DNA from: Diplosphaera chodatii
Lineage: Eukaryota > Chlorophyta > Trebouxiophyceae > Prasiolales > Stichococcaceae
DNA: 64,000 nt
Reading direction: 5' to 3'
NCBI GenBank assembly: GCA_032358165.1
Contig: JAALGY010000053.1
Location: 2,418,001 to 2,482,000 of the forward strand
The notes beneath the pieces are model-generated. The model saw nothing but the letters and a program-made list of their open reading frames with translations, searched no databases and was not told the origin of the DNA. The position numbers and the translations under genes were made by a program. Shown here piece after piece: positions 45,859-58,223 of this stretch; the stretch's first letter is position 1, and each line of letters opens with the position of its first letter.

Positions 45859-48115
45859 ATGACTCGTAACATCCTGGTGCAGGCTGTGAAGGGAACTCAG
45901 CACAACAGAGTGCCAGCGAAGCTCAGACACCAGGACAGGTGAGCAGGTTGATGTCGAAACGCTGGCACCATGCGGCAGGCGTGCCAGCATCAGTGTAGGC
46001 ATGAGGAGACGCCGGTGCATGTTGCAGGGACACAGTGCGACAGAAGAAGTGCCACCACCACTTGAAGCTGATCCACAAGGTGAGCGTGGAACCTTATCAG
46101 CCGTGCTTTGTTCACACGATGCACACCACACATGGCAGTCGCCGTCGGAGCACCCTTACCGTTATCAGCACGGGCGCTGGTCCGCGCGTCCATTCGTCTT
46201 GACGCACTGCTCACAGGCGCTCAAGAAGGCCCGGCAGTTCGAGGTCGGCAAGCTCAAGCGGCGGCTGAAGGCGGCGCCAGCAGCAGACAGGGGGAAGCTT
46301 GAGACGCAGCTGGTGGCGCTGGGCAAAGTCGACCTAGACGGAACAGCACAGCAGGTGCAGGCATCGGAGGTTGTGTCGCCTCTGCGACTTGGCTGAGCAG
46401 TCACGGTCAATGCCTGATCAAGCACCATAGATGCTGTGGTGATGCTCTGAGGACCGAAGTGGCTTCTCAACCCTGCTGCTGCAGGCAGCCGCAGCATGCG
46501 GAGTAGCAGAGCCGCCACCCAGCACGAAAGTGGGTGCCGTGGCAGGTGCTGTGTCGCCCACCGAGGACCTGCAGCCCGCCCTCAGGGTGCTCTCCGCCCG
46601 GCTGCTGGCCGCCAAATGCGTCAGGTGCATGATCCGGCTGCTGGGTGCATAATTGACAGACCATGCCAACTCAAGGCTGTCAGATGGCTAGCAACCCAAC
46701 CAGTGTGACCGAGGTGCAATGCGACGTGCATATGGGCCATGGACCATGCAGGGACGAGGTGGAAGCAGCGCAGCAGAGCCTGGCAGCGCTGGATGCAGCC
46801 GCAGCAGCACAGGAGCGGCGGCAGCAGCAGATTGCGCAGCGGCAGGCGGAGCGCGCGCAGTGGAAGCAGGAGGCAGCAAAAGGTGTTTTTTGAGGCACAG
46901 CTTGAGAGCAGTGACATCTGCGGAGGATTTGGAGGACACAGTCTGGGCAGTCTTTGCATGCCTCCAATTCTGGACAGACATCATCAGTCTGCAGATGCTC
47001 CCGTACTGCATGAATGTCATCCAGTGTGTGAAACCATTCCTGCACCAGCATCTGTGCGTGCGCTGCAGCACCCAGTGCCGCTGGCGGTCGCAGCGGCGAG
47101 CAGGCAGCCCAGCAGCCATCGGACGACGAGAACGGGGACGGCATGCTGGGCTCCGACAGCGGGTCGGATGACGACACGGCGCAGGCGCGCAAGCGGCAGC
47201 TGCTGTTGGGGAGTCCAGGGCCGGATGCCGGTGCGAACGGTGCAGCAGATGCTCAGCAGCAGCAGCAGGCTGGCACTGCCGGCAGCAGCAAGCAGCCGAA
47301 GGCACAGAAGCCGACACCGAAGAAGCCAAAGAACAGGTGGGTCGTGGAATCGCGTCCAGCCAGCAAAGTTCTTCATGCAGTGCCAAGATGCGATCCAAGG
47401 TGATGCCATTCTTCTGCTTCACGCGGTCCTACACATCATGGTTGGCATCCTTTGCAGGTTGGGGCAGCGGGCGCGGCGCAAGATGGCGGAGCAGGCCTTC
47501 GGCAGCAGCGCCAAGCACATAGCCCCCTCTCGCGGCCCCGCCCGGCCCGCAGCCGCAGCAGCAGCGCTGGACACCCTTGCCAGGGGCGACGCCCGCCCTC
47601 AGAGCCTCCCGCCACCGCCTCGCCGGGCCGCAGCATCGGCTCGCGGCACCGACGGACTTCCACCAGCAGGCGCAGCGGCGGGGCTGCACCCCTCCTGGGC
47701 CGCCAAGGCCGCGGCCAAGGCGCAGCTGGCCGCCAGGCCCGCCGGCCGGAAGGTGGTGTTCTCGGACGACGGCGACGCTGTACCCGCCGCCGAGCCCGCT
47801 GCCAGTGGCGCCAGACAGCTGCGCGCAGCAGAGGGAGTGGTGCCGCGTACCGGGGCGGCGGCTGAGGCGGCAGCTCGTGTAGGGAACACCCTGCAGCCTC
47901 GGGTGGCGCCCCAGGCGCCCAGCAGAGTGCCGGGCGTGCCGCGGCACCGGGACCAGCAGCGGGCTCCAGCAGCAGACGGCGCGCCTGGCGGCGGCGGCAG
48001 GAGGCCGGCCGCGAAGCTGCACCCGTCCTGGGAGGCGAAGGCCAAGCTGCGGAAGCAGATGGAGCGGCTGCCGGCGCCGGCGGGCACCAAAGTGGTGTTC
48101 GAGGACAGCGAGTAG
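45859..48115 (+). CDS. BUD22/SRFBP1-family ribosome-biogenesis protein
   Basis: Seven exons close in phase to 488 residues: 45859-45938, 46028-46079, 46217-46354, 46485-46624, 46752-46882, 47069-47336 and 47458-48115. The N-terminal core has HHHLKLIHKALKKARQFEV, then KLKRRLKAAPAADRGKLET and ALGKVDLD, the typical BUD22 helical start. A coiled, Gln-rich segment and an acidic patch (SDDENGDGMLGSDSGSDDD) follow, then the family signature KNRLGQRARRKMAEQAFG with SSAKHI. The C-terminal motif LHPSWxAK...KVVF followed by acids occurs twice, at about residues 346-374 and 457-487, joined by a Pro/Ala/Arg-rich linker; one copy is usual. Yeast Bud22 acts in 18S rRNA and 40S maturation in the nucleolus. 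The start at 45859 gives a short basic N-terminus and an in-phase first exon. Confidence 0.88.
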
Positions 48116-48439
48116 TATGGGTTGCCTCTCGCAGCCTCTGTTGTACAAACACGTGGCTGACGTGCATTGCACAGCAGTTGCCGTCCAGGCAATCAGTTGC
48201 CACCATGGTTTGTGCCACTGTCGAGTCCGTGTGTGGTCGTGATGCCAGTCCTGTCTTTGCACGTGCAATCACAGACCATGCTGTCTCAAGGACACTAGCT
48301 AGAACCCTGCACCGATGTTCTGCTTCGGCTAACACTAGCACGAAATCCCTTTTCACACACCAAAGCCAGCTCTGTCAGACGAAGTGATTGTTCCACGCTG
48401 AAAGCTGTCGAGGTCGTTCTTGGCTGCGAAGCCAGGCCT
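48116..48439. other. Convergent 3' intergenic region
   Basis: About 320 bp between the stop of the BUD22-like gene and the stop of the hnRNP-Q-domain gene on the other strand. The sequence is consistent with 3' untranslated regions. No gene is seen. Confidence 0.5.
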
Positions 48440-51400
48440 TCAGCTGCGGCGGTGGCGCTTGATGATGCCCATGATGTAGCCGCCCGGCTTGCGTACTGTG
48501 CTGAAGTCCGACGAGGAGATCTCGGACAGCGCGATCTGCAGCGCCTGCGGCGGCAGCTGCGACAGCGCGTCCATGATGCCGCCGTCAAAGACGTCCATCC
48601 GCAGCCCCTTGTGGTTCGACGCCACCGCAGCCTGCAGCTTGCGCTCCAGGTCGCTGCCGCCGCCGCCGCCGCCGCCGCCGCCTCTGGGACCGCCACCATA
48701 TGGACCCTGCTGACAGGAGTTTATTTGTCTCATGTTGTGGGCAGACAGTGCAGGCTTGCTCTTTGCAGGCAACCAAGCGACTAGCGGCTGACAGGGTAGT
48801 TGACAGACTTGCAGAAAGGGGAGAGGTCTGTGAGGTGCCGTGCCTGTGGTGGCGGCGGCTGGTACGGCGGCTGCGGCTGCTGGTGGTAGGGGCCCTGAGG
48901 CGGGGCCGGCCCGCGGGGCGCACCGTAGGCACCAGCCCCATTCTGCGGCCACAGACATCAAGGTGACGGCAGCTGTCAGATAGTGACGACTTGACCAGCG
49001 GAAAGCAGCAGGCTGGCCTGAAACCCGCATCCATGACACGATGACACAACGGGTTAGCACTACAAATGCTGCCTGACCTTAGACATACCTGCGACGGCAC
49101 GTGCACCGGGCTGTTGGAGTACCCAGGGTCCGGCAGCCCCCGCGCCATGCCGAAGCCCGGTCCCTGGTCGGCACCAAGGCCGCCGCCCATGCGCGACATC
49201 GACGGCGGCGCCGCTGCCCCAGGGCTCAGCCGCTCCGCCAAGGCTTTCTACAGCAGGGCATGAGCACCACCGTTGGGCAAGCCCAAACCCGTGCGGCAGG
49301 ACCGGGTTGTGCACGCAACATGGCGTGAGGCACAGGTCGTGCAGCCCAGCGGGCCCCATGACCGTGAAGACGGAAAATCGCCACCTGCAGCGCTGCGTTT
49401 ACGGTCTCCACGTCGAGCTCGACGCCCGGGGGCGCCATGCCGGCCGCCACCGCCTGCTGCCGTGCCACCCGCGCGGCCTCCGTCTCCTTGACCACCGCCA
49501 TGCCCAGCTGCAGCTGCGTGGGCTGCACCGTCGTGAGCAGCTCCCACGACCTGGAATGTAGAAATACAGAAGTCTAATGCACAACAACTGGCGTTGGTGA
49601 CCTACCCTAGACCATTCCGGTTCTGTGTGCAGGGCGTTGTCAAGTTTCTGGCGGTTGCTGCGATGAGATTGAGCTGAACGTGGCACTTCACGCAACCAAT
49701 TTCAGGTATGCTGAGGATCATACGGATGATCGTGGGAGGAGCAGCCGCAGCAAGCAGCCAGGACGCAGAGACTGCAGGGCTCTGCCGTCTGATAGCGGAA
49801 AAGTGGATCACCATCCCGAAATTCAGCGCACCTGTCGTCCAGCAGGCTGAGCAGATTGCTGCCCTCGTCCCACAGGTCCTGGAGGCGTTTGGCGATGCCC
49901 TGGTGGATGTACGCTGCCGAGGGGGACACCTGGTGCAGCTCATCCACCCGCACGCCCCACTCAATCTGCACGTGCAGATGCAGCAGGTGTCGCTTTGAAT
50001 GCACTTTTGATAGTAGCAGAGGCTTCGGACAGCAAGTTTTGCAAGGATACATGCCACGTCATCCCAGGGTGAGGAAGTTTAGTCTAGGCCAGGCAGCCAT
50101 GCCCAGTAGTCCGTGTGCACGCTGCCAGCAGGTGAGAGCATCGCACCTGGTCCACGCCATAGTGGCGCCGCTTGGGGGGTTCTGCCGGCGGCGGCGCGCC
50201 CATGACGCCTGGTGCTGCGGGGCCGCCGGCCATGCTGCCGCCGAAGGCCGGCTGCCCTGCTGGCGGCAGGCCGCCCATGCCGCCAGGACCCTGCACACAG
50301 TGGCCAGCTGCCATCACCTGCAGCTCCCGCAGTACATCTGGGCAACCGCATTTACACACAAAGGGCTTAGGTGTAAGCAAGGCGGCTGAACGGTTCCTGA
50401 CATGATTCAATATTGGTAGAGCAGCATTAGCTGCTGCCTCACCTGTGAGCCGCCCATGCCATAGCCGCCGCCGCCGCCGCCGCCGGGGGGCATGCTCATG
50501 GCGGGGCCACCGTGCTGCGGTGGGGGGCCATAAGCACCGCCGCCCGGCGGGCCGCCCATGCTGCCGCCGAAGCTGCCGATGTTGACGTAGCGGCCTGCGC
50601 CGCCGCCGCCGCCGCCATGGCCGCCGCCGCGCGGGCCGCCACGGTCTGGCATGCTGCCCATGCGCCCGTCCACTGTCTGCACGCAGTGTCAGCATTGCGT
50701 CAGCGTCCAGGTGCTACCTGTGGACCAGCTACACGACCATAGGCTTGCGAGGCATTGCAAGAAGTCCGGGAACAAGTGCCCAGCAATGGTGGGTGGTCAT
50801 GATCACCTTGATGACGCTGGTGAACAGGGCGGCCATGTTGCGCGCCTGGCTGAGGTCCTTGCTGGCGAATTCCTCACACGCTGCCACCTGCCGGACCGGT
50901 CACGATGCTCCTGAGCACCAGCTTCAGGTATGACGGCCGCACCATGGCGGAGTTAGATGACGAAAAACACACAACAGTGTGGGCCTGCCGCACCTGCACT
51001 TGGTCCGGCAGGCGGGCGAGGTTGTCCATGCAGCGCTCGTCCAGGGCGCCCGGCCGCACGCGGCCAGCCCGCTGCAGCTCCTGCCCAGCATGCATTGCAG
51101 GTGTTATAAGGAAGGGCAGGGCTCACCATGCATCATTTTAGTAAATATGGGAGCCAAATGGCGCGCCTGATGCAGGGTCACCAGCGATCATGTGGACGCG
51201 TGCATTGGGTCCTCTGCGCGCCCGGCATGCGAGGGACCAGTACCTGTAGGATGCGGTCGGCTGCTGGACACACGCGCCCGTCCGGCCGCTTCTTGTGCTT
51301 CAGCAGGCTGCAGAGGTAGGCAGCTGCAAGCGCACACAGAACGCAATGAGCAGCCTGGGCATGGGTGCAGAGCTCACGCTGAAGATCCCTGAGCAAACCG

Positions 51401-52391
51401 CCACTCTCCACAGTGTCTATTGCATCAGCATCGAGCTCATCAGTGGGAGCTGCTCGAGTGCTGTGCCCCTCACATTTGTTGTCCTTCTCCTGGGGGTTGC
51501 TGGTGCGGAAGACGTCCAGGATGCGCATCGCATCCGCAGGGCTGCGCTCCTCCAGGCCATTGAGGGCGCCCTCGTCGAAGTCGTGCAGCTTGATCTGCGT
51601 GGGCCGGCAAACAGTTTTGCCACTGCTCCGGTCTACACCTCTTCGGGCGACATGAAGTTAAACACAGTGCGAGAAAGCAAGGGACTATGCGTTTGTCGGC
51701 CTTCCACTGGCCATGGGTGATACATGATGCGCTGCTTGCACACATATGGGCTGTGCAGACCTGCACAGCCCCTTGGCTCGGGTATAACATCTCCCACCGC
51801 ATGAGGATATCCGCGGCGGAATGGGAGAACCGACTGAGTAGGATAGCATGCATGCGGATGTACATGCATTCGTGTAGGTTTTCTTCTGCCTGCAGCGGGC
51901 GCACCAGTCCGTCTTTCACGAAGTCGTGCAGCATCTGGTACGCGGGCTGCCCCTGGAACCGTGCGAACGGATCTGTCGCGACGGCAGCGGCAGCAGCACG
52001 AGTCAGTACTGCTGCAAGCCTTCGAATGTCTGCCCTGTGAGCACTGCCTTGACAGAGGCCGGCACTCGGCGAGCGCGGGGTTATGTGTGAGGAAGTGCGC
52101 AAGCGTGGCACTTGGTGCAGCACTGGTGACTGCGTTGCATGCGCGGCGTCATCCACAGTATGCGCTCTCGCCGTGATCACATGCATGTCTTGGACCACCA
52201 TTACATCTACCCAAGCCCGTCGGCGATGGCAAACGACGTTCCGTTGTAACACGCCTGGTGCCTGGGATCTCGGCTGGCCACTGTGAGCAGCGCGTCTCAC
52301 GCACTGCGACATCGCAAGCTCTCACCTGCAGTGTCCTGATCATCCCGGCCACGCTTTCTGCTGCCTGCTTCAACGTCCCCCATGTTGTCAC
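48440..52391 (-). CDS. Gly/Pro-rich protein with three hnRNP-Q acidic-domain-like units and no RRM
   Basis: The probable first exon is 52391-52326 (MTTWGTLKQAAESVAGMIR). An exon near 51960-51880 reads QPAYQMLHDFVKDGLVRPL; its link to exon 1 is unresolved. Unit 1 (about 51600-51244) has HDFDEGALNGLEERSPADA, then an intron, then SAYLCSLLKHKKRPDG. Unit 2 (about 51083-50806) has RPGALDERCMDNLARLPDQ and CEEFASKDLSQARNMAAL. Unit 3 is in the last exon (48706-48440): FDGGIMDALSQLPPQALQI and YIMGIIKRHRRS. These match the hnRNP-Q/R acidic domain pattern (small helical unit ending NKSAYLxGxIK). Between units 2 and 3 lie long Gly- and Pro-rich segments with RGG-like runs and two helical pieces (AYIHQGIAKRLQDLWDEG, AVVKETEAARVARQQAVAA). 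RNA binding is likely; no RRM is seen. Confidence 0.7.
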
Positions 52392-52749
52392 ACAGGATAA
52401 TCAGCACAGAATGGAGACAGGCACGGTGTGGCTCATTCTCCGTGCCCCAGACTTCGAGCCTGACGTAACTTGCAGGGCCAACGGATCAGATAGCAATTGC
52501 ACGATGCAAAGCTGGGTAGCGTGCAACGAGGCTGTACGTGATCGAGGCAGAAGGCGCGACCTGAAATGCTTGAGGAATAACTGCAGCAGGGTTTGCCATT
52601 TGACATTCCACACCGGCAGGCCTGCAGTGCTACAAGCCGGCGGCAGTTGCAGGGAGCAGCCCTTTTGGGTTGTGGTTGCGGACCAGGCCGGCAGGCGTGC
52701 CTGACAGGGCAGACGCAGACAGCGGACCGGCCGCCAGCTGTTGGCAGCC
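52392..52749. promoter_or_regulatory. 358-bp divergent promoter region of the hnRNP-Q-domain and RPS15A genes
   Basis: The two start codons face away from each other with 358 bp between them. No coding exon is needed in the interval. A ribosomal-protein gene normally has a strong constitutive promoter, so shared control is plausible but not shown. The RPS15A 5' leader should occupy part of it. Confidence 0.45.
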
Positions 52750-54230
<1,481 letters not shown>

Positions 54231-55050
54231 AGAGGGCCCAGGAGGCGCATGCAGCAGACGGCCTTCATGCGGCAGCTGGACTATGCTGTCCACTGCATGC
54301 AGCAGGCTGGTGCATGCGCAAGCAGGATCAGGCCTGTTTATGGGCCTACAAAACCGAGTGGTGGCAAGCAGTGATTGGCGCATGTTGCTGTTGCCCTTCG
54401 CACGCCTGCCGCCACAGCTGTTGCGGGCCGTGATGTATGTAAGCGACCCCAACGTTCAGGAACGAGCGTGTTGCATCTACAGCAACTCCTCCACGAATCA
54501 CATGCACTGCAAGTCTGCAACTGCTCGTAACGCTGCTTCCTGCGCTTCCTGCGCAGAGCAGCAGAGTCATCTGGGCTGTAGATCCGGTCCCATTGCTCAG
54601 CGGAGTATGCATGTGCTGGGATGTGCATGATATCATTATTCAACGCACGGCGCTCGTTGGTGTCATCTGCTGCTTGGGGTAGCTGCACGGTTGTGTAGAT
54701 CGGTCCCATGCATGTTGAAGTGGCAACCCACAGATGGTGCCTTCGATTGCAAACAGCAGGCTTCCGGCAGCATCAGCTCAGGAACCATTGCAGTGTCCCT
54801 TCCGACAAGCTAAGGTGCCCAAAGAGCTGGGCATTCCAGCGAGTTGGCGATGCATAGAGCACTGCGCACTGCATGTGCATGCAGCGTGTCATGCTCGATA
54901 AAGCGTGCTCGATATGAGTGGCACTGCATTTTCCACACAAGTTGTTCTGGATGCAGGTCAATCCTGCAAAGCGTCGACAGGACTCCACGTCAGGTGCGTC
55001 ATCGCATCCACAGCGCCACCGCTCCAAGCACACTCCGTGCCCATGCTGCA
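54231..55050. other. Spacer with a weak minus-strand open frame
   Basis: About 820 bp between RPS15A and the next plus-strand gene. An ATG-initiated minus-strand frame at 54709-54338 begins MGPIYTTVQLPQAADDTNE and contains DRIYSPDDSAALRRKRRKQ, protein-like for about 70 residues and then Cys-rich and unconvincing. It could be the first exon of a small gene; confidence is low. The RPS15A 3' untranslated region and the next promoter also lie here. Confidence 0.3.
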
Positions 55051-57434
55051 ATGATCGGAACAGGGGATCTTTGCACAAGATATATACAAAGCGGCAAGTC
55101 TTACAGCCGTCTGCGAGATGTTCAGATCGCCGCCCGGGAGGCTGCGCACCAATGGAGCCTGGCCAGCCTGCGGGGCCGCAGCGTTGGGCGGCCGCCCCGC
55201 TGGCAGCCCGCCTACGCGCTGAGCCGCCACGCCGACGTGGGCCACTGGGACCTGTCGCCCGAGTGGTTCGGCACGCAGGCCGGCGGCTGGGGCCGCGGCG
55301 CCGGGGAGGCCGTGTTCCAGCAGCAGTCGGAGCTCGGCAATGGCAAGGTAGGCGCCTGCGATCATCACGGGTGGCAAGCATGCAGGGTCTGATGCGCGGC
55401 TTCGTGCTGCTTTTGAGCAGCCTATGTTGTCAATTGTTGCAGCGAGATTCCTGGCGCCGTGCCAATTGCATGACAATCTTGCTGCAGGTTGTGGTGACAG
55501 CGCACCCGGCATCAAATGTCAAGGGCAGCTGCGTCCCGGGAGAGGAGCAGTGGCGCGTGCTGCGCTTCAACGAGTCCACGCGGCAGAGCGTGGCGCGGGT
55601 GCACCAGGACTTAGCGGACGGCGGCAGCAGCTGGGCAGCTGACGCGCGCTGCCTGGCCTTCGAATACACGAAGACGATCGCAGCGGCAGGTGATCTCGTG
55701 CAAGGCCAGCATGACAGCGCTCCGGGCCATACTGGGCATCCAGGGAACCAGCCGATGAAGCCCCTTCGCACACAGCAGTCGAGCAGAGTCGCTGTTAGTT
55801 CCTTCGCATGCAGTTGCATCCATCGTCGGCGTGGCGGGCATGCACCACTGGACGCGGGCGCAGCCGCTTGGCAACAGCGCGCGGTCCAAGGTCGTGTGCA
55901 TTGGCATGGGCGGCGGCAGCGTGCCGCTGTTCCTGTCCCACCACTTCCCCCAGATGCAGGTGCACGGCCCGCAAAACACTTGCTTGAAAACGCAATTGGC
56001 GCCCACAGGCTGCTACTGAATCTGCAGTGGGCACCCATGTTCATGCTATCCTGCTCCTCTCGCATCCCAATGTAAGGGGCTTCCATGCCACCCGCTCTCT
56101 GCTAGAGCATCCGGGTGGCTCGGAACCGAGTCTGATCGTCGTTGTGGGCTGTTTTTAGAACGAACCCCATTGTCACCCGGAACGGTTTCATACGCTGCAG
56201 GTCGAGGCGGTAGATTTGGATCCAGTGGTTATCTCAGCAGCCCGCGAGGCCATGGGGTTCCCAGCAGACAGGTGGTTGCTCGGTGTACGCTCCCATTGCC
56301 TGGCGTGCTTTTCATCCTGGTGTCCATCTGCATAGCAAGTCTGACGTCATGCTTGGGCAAGCCTGAGATCATGCCGTGCTGCCGCAGCGAGCGCCTTCAC
56401 GCCGTGCAAGCAGACGCGGTTGCCCGTGTGGCACACCTGGCGGCAATGTCTCCAGGCAGAGTGGACTTGGCGGTCATTGATGTGTTCGATGGCATGGACG
56501 TCACACCGCCAGCGGTCTCCTCTCCAGGTGCCCAGGGCTCACTTCCGGCCAGCAAATGTATGGAGAATTTGAAGCCATTCGCCTGTTCCATCCGACGATA
56601 GCTGTTGGCTGCCAGGCGGCAACAGGCCTGGTCATCAAGATCAACAAGTACATCAGAGCAGCGTCCTCTAACACCAAGCGTCCCGGTGCAGAGTTCCTGA
56701 GCAACTTGGCGGCAGCCCTGCACCCAGACCACGGCAGCGTTGTGATCAACCTGCACGGCGGCGGCCCTGGGGCGGTATCCAGCCTGGGGCGCCTGCTAGG
56801 GCGTGGGCAGAGTGGGCCTGGATACAGGACGGATAACCCCGCCGGCGCTGCAGTGGAGACGATATCTCGCGCCTACAGGTGGGGTGCTGAAAAACCTGCA
56901 CAGCGCATGTTTACATTTATACACACTCGTTTGGCACATGATGTGGATACAGGGCAGAATTCACAGTGGAACTGCTTGTCACTGCTGTCAAACAGATGCC
57001 CGGGAAGCGCCACCTCATTCTGTCCAACTCCTGCAGGGATGCGTTGGTGCCGCCACACAAGCCCGGCGGGCCGTCGGGCGGCATCGCCTACACCATCAGC
57101 GCCGCCAGCCAGCACAACATCATCGCTGTGGTCAGCCGGGCGGTGCGACCAGGCACCGCCTCAGGTCCGTCGGCTGCAAAGCTGGCCCCTCATGCCTGGT
57201 GCATCCATATGACACCCGCTCACCGATGCGATCTGGCACCGGCCTCTGATGGTGCGCTCTGCATTCTGTGGTTGCTTCGCCTCATCATTCACGTGCTTTC
57301 GTGCTGCGACTGCAGGGCTGCAGGCCTATGAGACGGTGACACGGCTCCAGGGCGCGGCGGATGAGGTATCTGGCCTGGCAGGGTTCACATTTTCCACCGC
57401 CAACCGGGCCACCCGTGGCTTCCAGGTAGTTTGA
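55051..57434 (+). CDS. Spermidine-synthase-like SAM-dependent methyltransferase-fold protein
   Basis: Eight exons close in phase to about 429 residues: 55051-55347, 55488-55689, 55814-55959, 56201-56271, 56388-56527, 56692-56878, 57037-57164 and 57316-57434. The Rossmann core has KVVCIGMGGGSVPLFLSHH (motif I), EAVDLDPVVISAAREAMGF (acidic end of the second strand), then VDLAVIDVFDGMDVTPP and GSVVINLHGGGPG. This is the spermidine-synthase/METTL13-like superfamily arrangement. The polyamine-site residues of true spermidine synthases (GGGDGG, YDVIIxDSSDP) are not present, so a polyamine product is unlikely; a methyltransferase role is inferred. The N-terminal ~160 residues (AYALSRHADVGHWDLSPEW) are family-specific. 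The start at 55051 is tentative; an acceptor near 55130 is an alternative. Convergent with the HCF173-like gene. Confidence 0.8.
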
Positions 57435-57467
57435 GGTGCGCATGCTCACCCTGTTTTCCGACTGCTG

Positions 57468-57607
57468 GTTCCAAGCCATGTCGACTGCCTATGTTCACTG
57501 GCACTAGGCAAAACACCGCTGAACCCCTGATATATGCGTTCGAAGCTGTGTCGACAAGCATATTGACTGGCATTATGAAAGCCACCGCTGGACCCCTGAT
57601 ATATGTT
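57468..57607. repeat. 70-bp imperfect tandem duplication
   Basis: Two adjacent copies with period 70 share gttc-aagc-tgtcgac, actggca, caccgctg-acccctgatatatg. Divergence is mainly in the middle of the unit. It lies just past the stop of the spermidine-synthase-like gene. Confidence 0.8.
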
Positions 57608-57611
57608 TACA

Positions 57612-57643
57612 CAACAGGAGGGAACCGCAACAGGAGGGAACCG
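57612..57643. repeat. 16-bp perfect tandem repeat
   Basis: caacaggagggaaccg occurs twice head to tail, five bases after the 70-bp duplication ends. Confidence 0.9.
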
Positions 57644-58223
57644 TGGATTGATCACACCCGAACTGCAGTCGTTATACTGTGCGCACCTCGGGCAGCCTCT
57701 TCAAAATCACAGTTACATCAGGTAAGAGTTGGCAACCTTAACATGCATGCTTCCCGTGTGCAATCGCTTGGTATGCAAGCTTCGATGATGCACGCAGCAA
57801 CTTGCTACATATGGCTTTTGCAGATCACCACTGTGATGAAAAGCAAAGGACTGTGGCTCTGGTGTTTGCGCTGGACTGGTACACATTCACATGTCAATAG
57901 CTGGGTCACAAGCCTTGCTTTCGAGCACGATTTGAAAGTGCAGTCGAGGTTTCTCAGTAGCACAGAAGCATTACCAATATAGCGTAACGTCGTGCATGCT
58001 GATCAAGCAACACTGAAGTACAGCCATCCTGCCAGATCGATCTCGCTCAGCTGCACACAAAGGCACGCTGCAGACGCTGCCCTACATTTAGACTGCAGTA
58101 TGATCACACAGCAACATTTGCAGACCGGTTGCAGACCACCCCATGGTAGCAGCAGGACAGCCGTGCTGCTAGAATGCTGCTGCAGGACTTGCCGCTGATC
58201 CTGGCAACGTCAAATTGCAGTTC

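Larger units (their letters stand above)
57435..58223. other. Convergent intergenic region containing local repeats
   Basis: About 790 bp between two stop codons. It contains the 70-bp and 16-bp tandem repeats listed separately and no supported gene. Open frames across it change frame between repeat copies. Confidence 0.6.

Noticed and set aside
47429..48356. Two long overlapping minus-strand open frames (279 and 306 codons)
   Set aside because: They are antisense to the last BUD22-like exon, whose plus-strand frame has recognisable family motifs and correct splice phases.
54918..56075. 385-codon plus-strand open frame
   Set aside because: A shifted frame over the spermidine-synthase-like exons; it lacks the methyltransferase motifs seen in the correct frames.
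55051..57434. True spermidine synthase
   Set aside because: The fold motifs fit, but the polyamine-site signatures GGGDGG and the DSSDP-type segment are absent.
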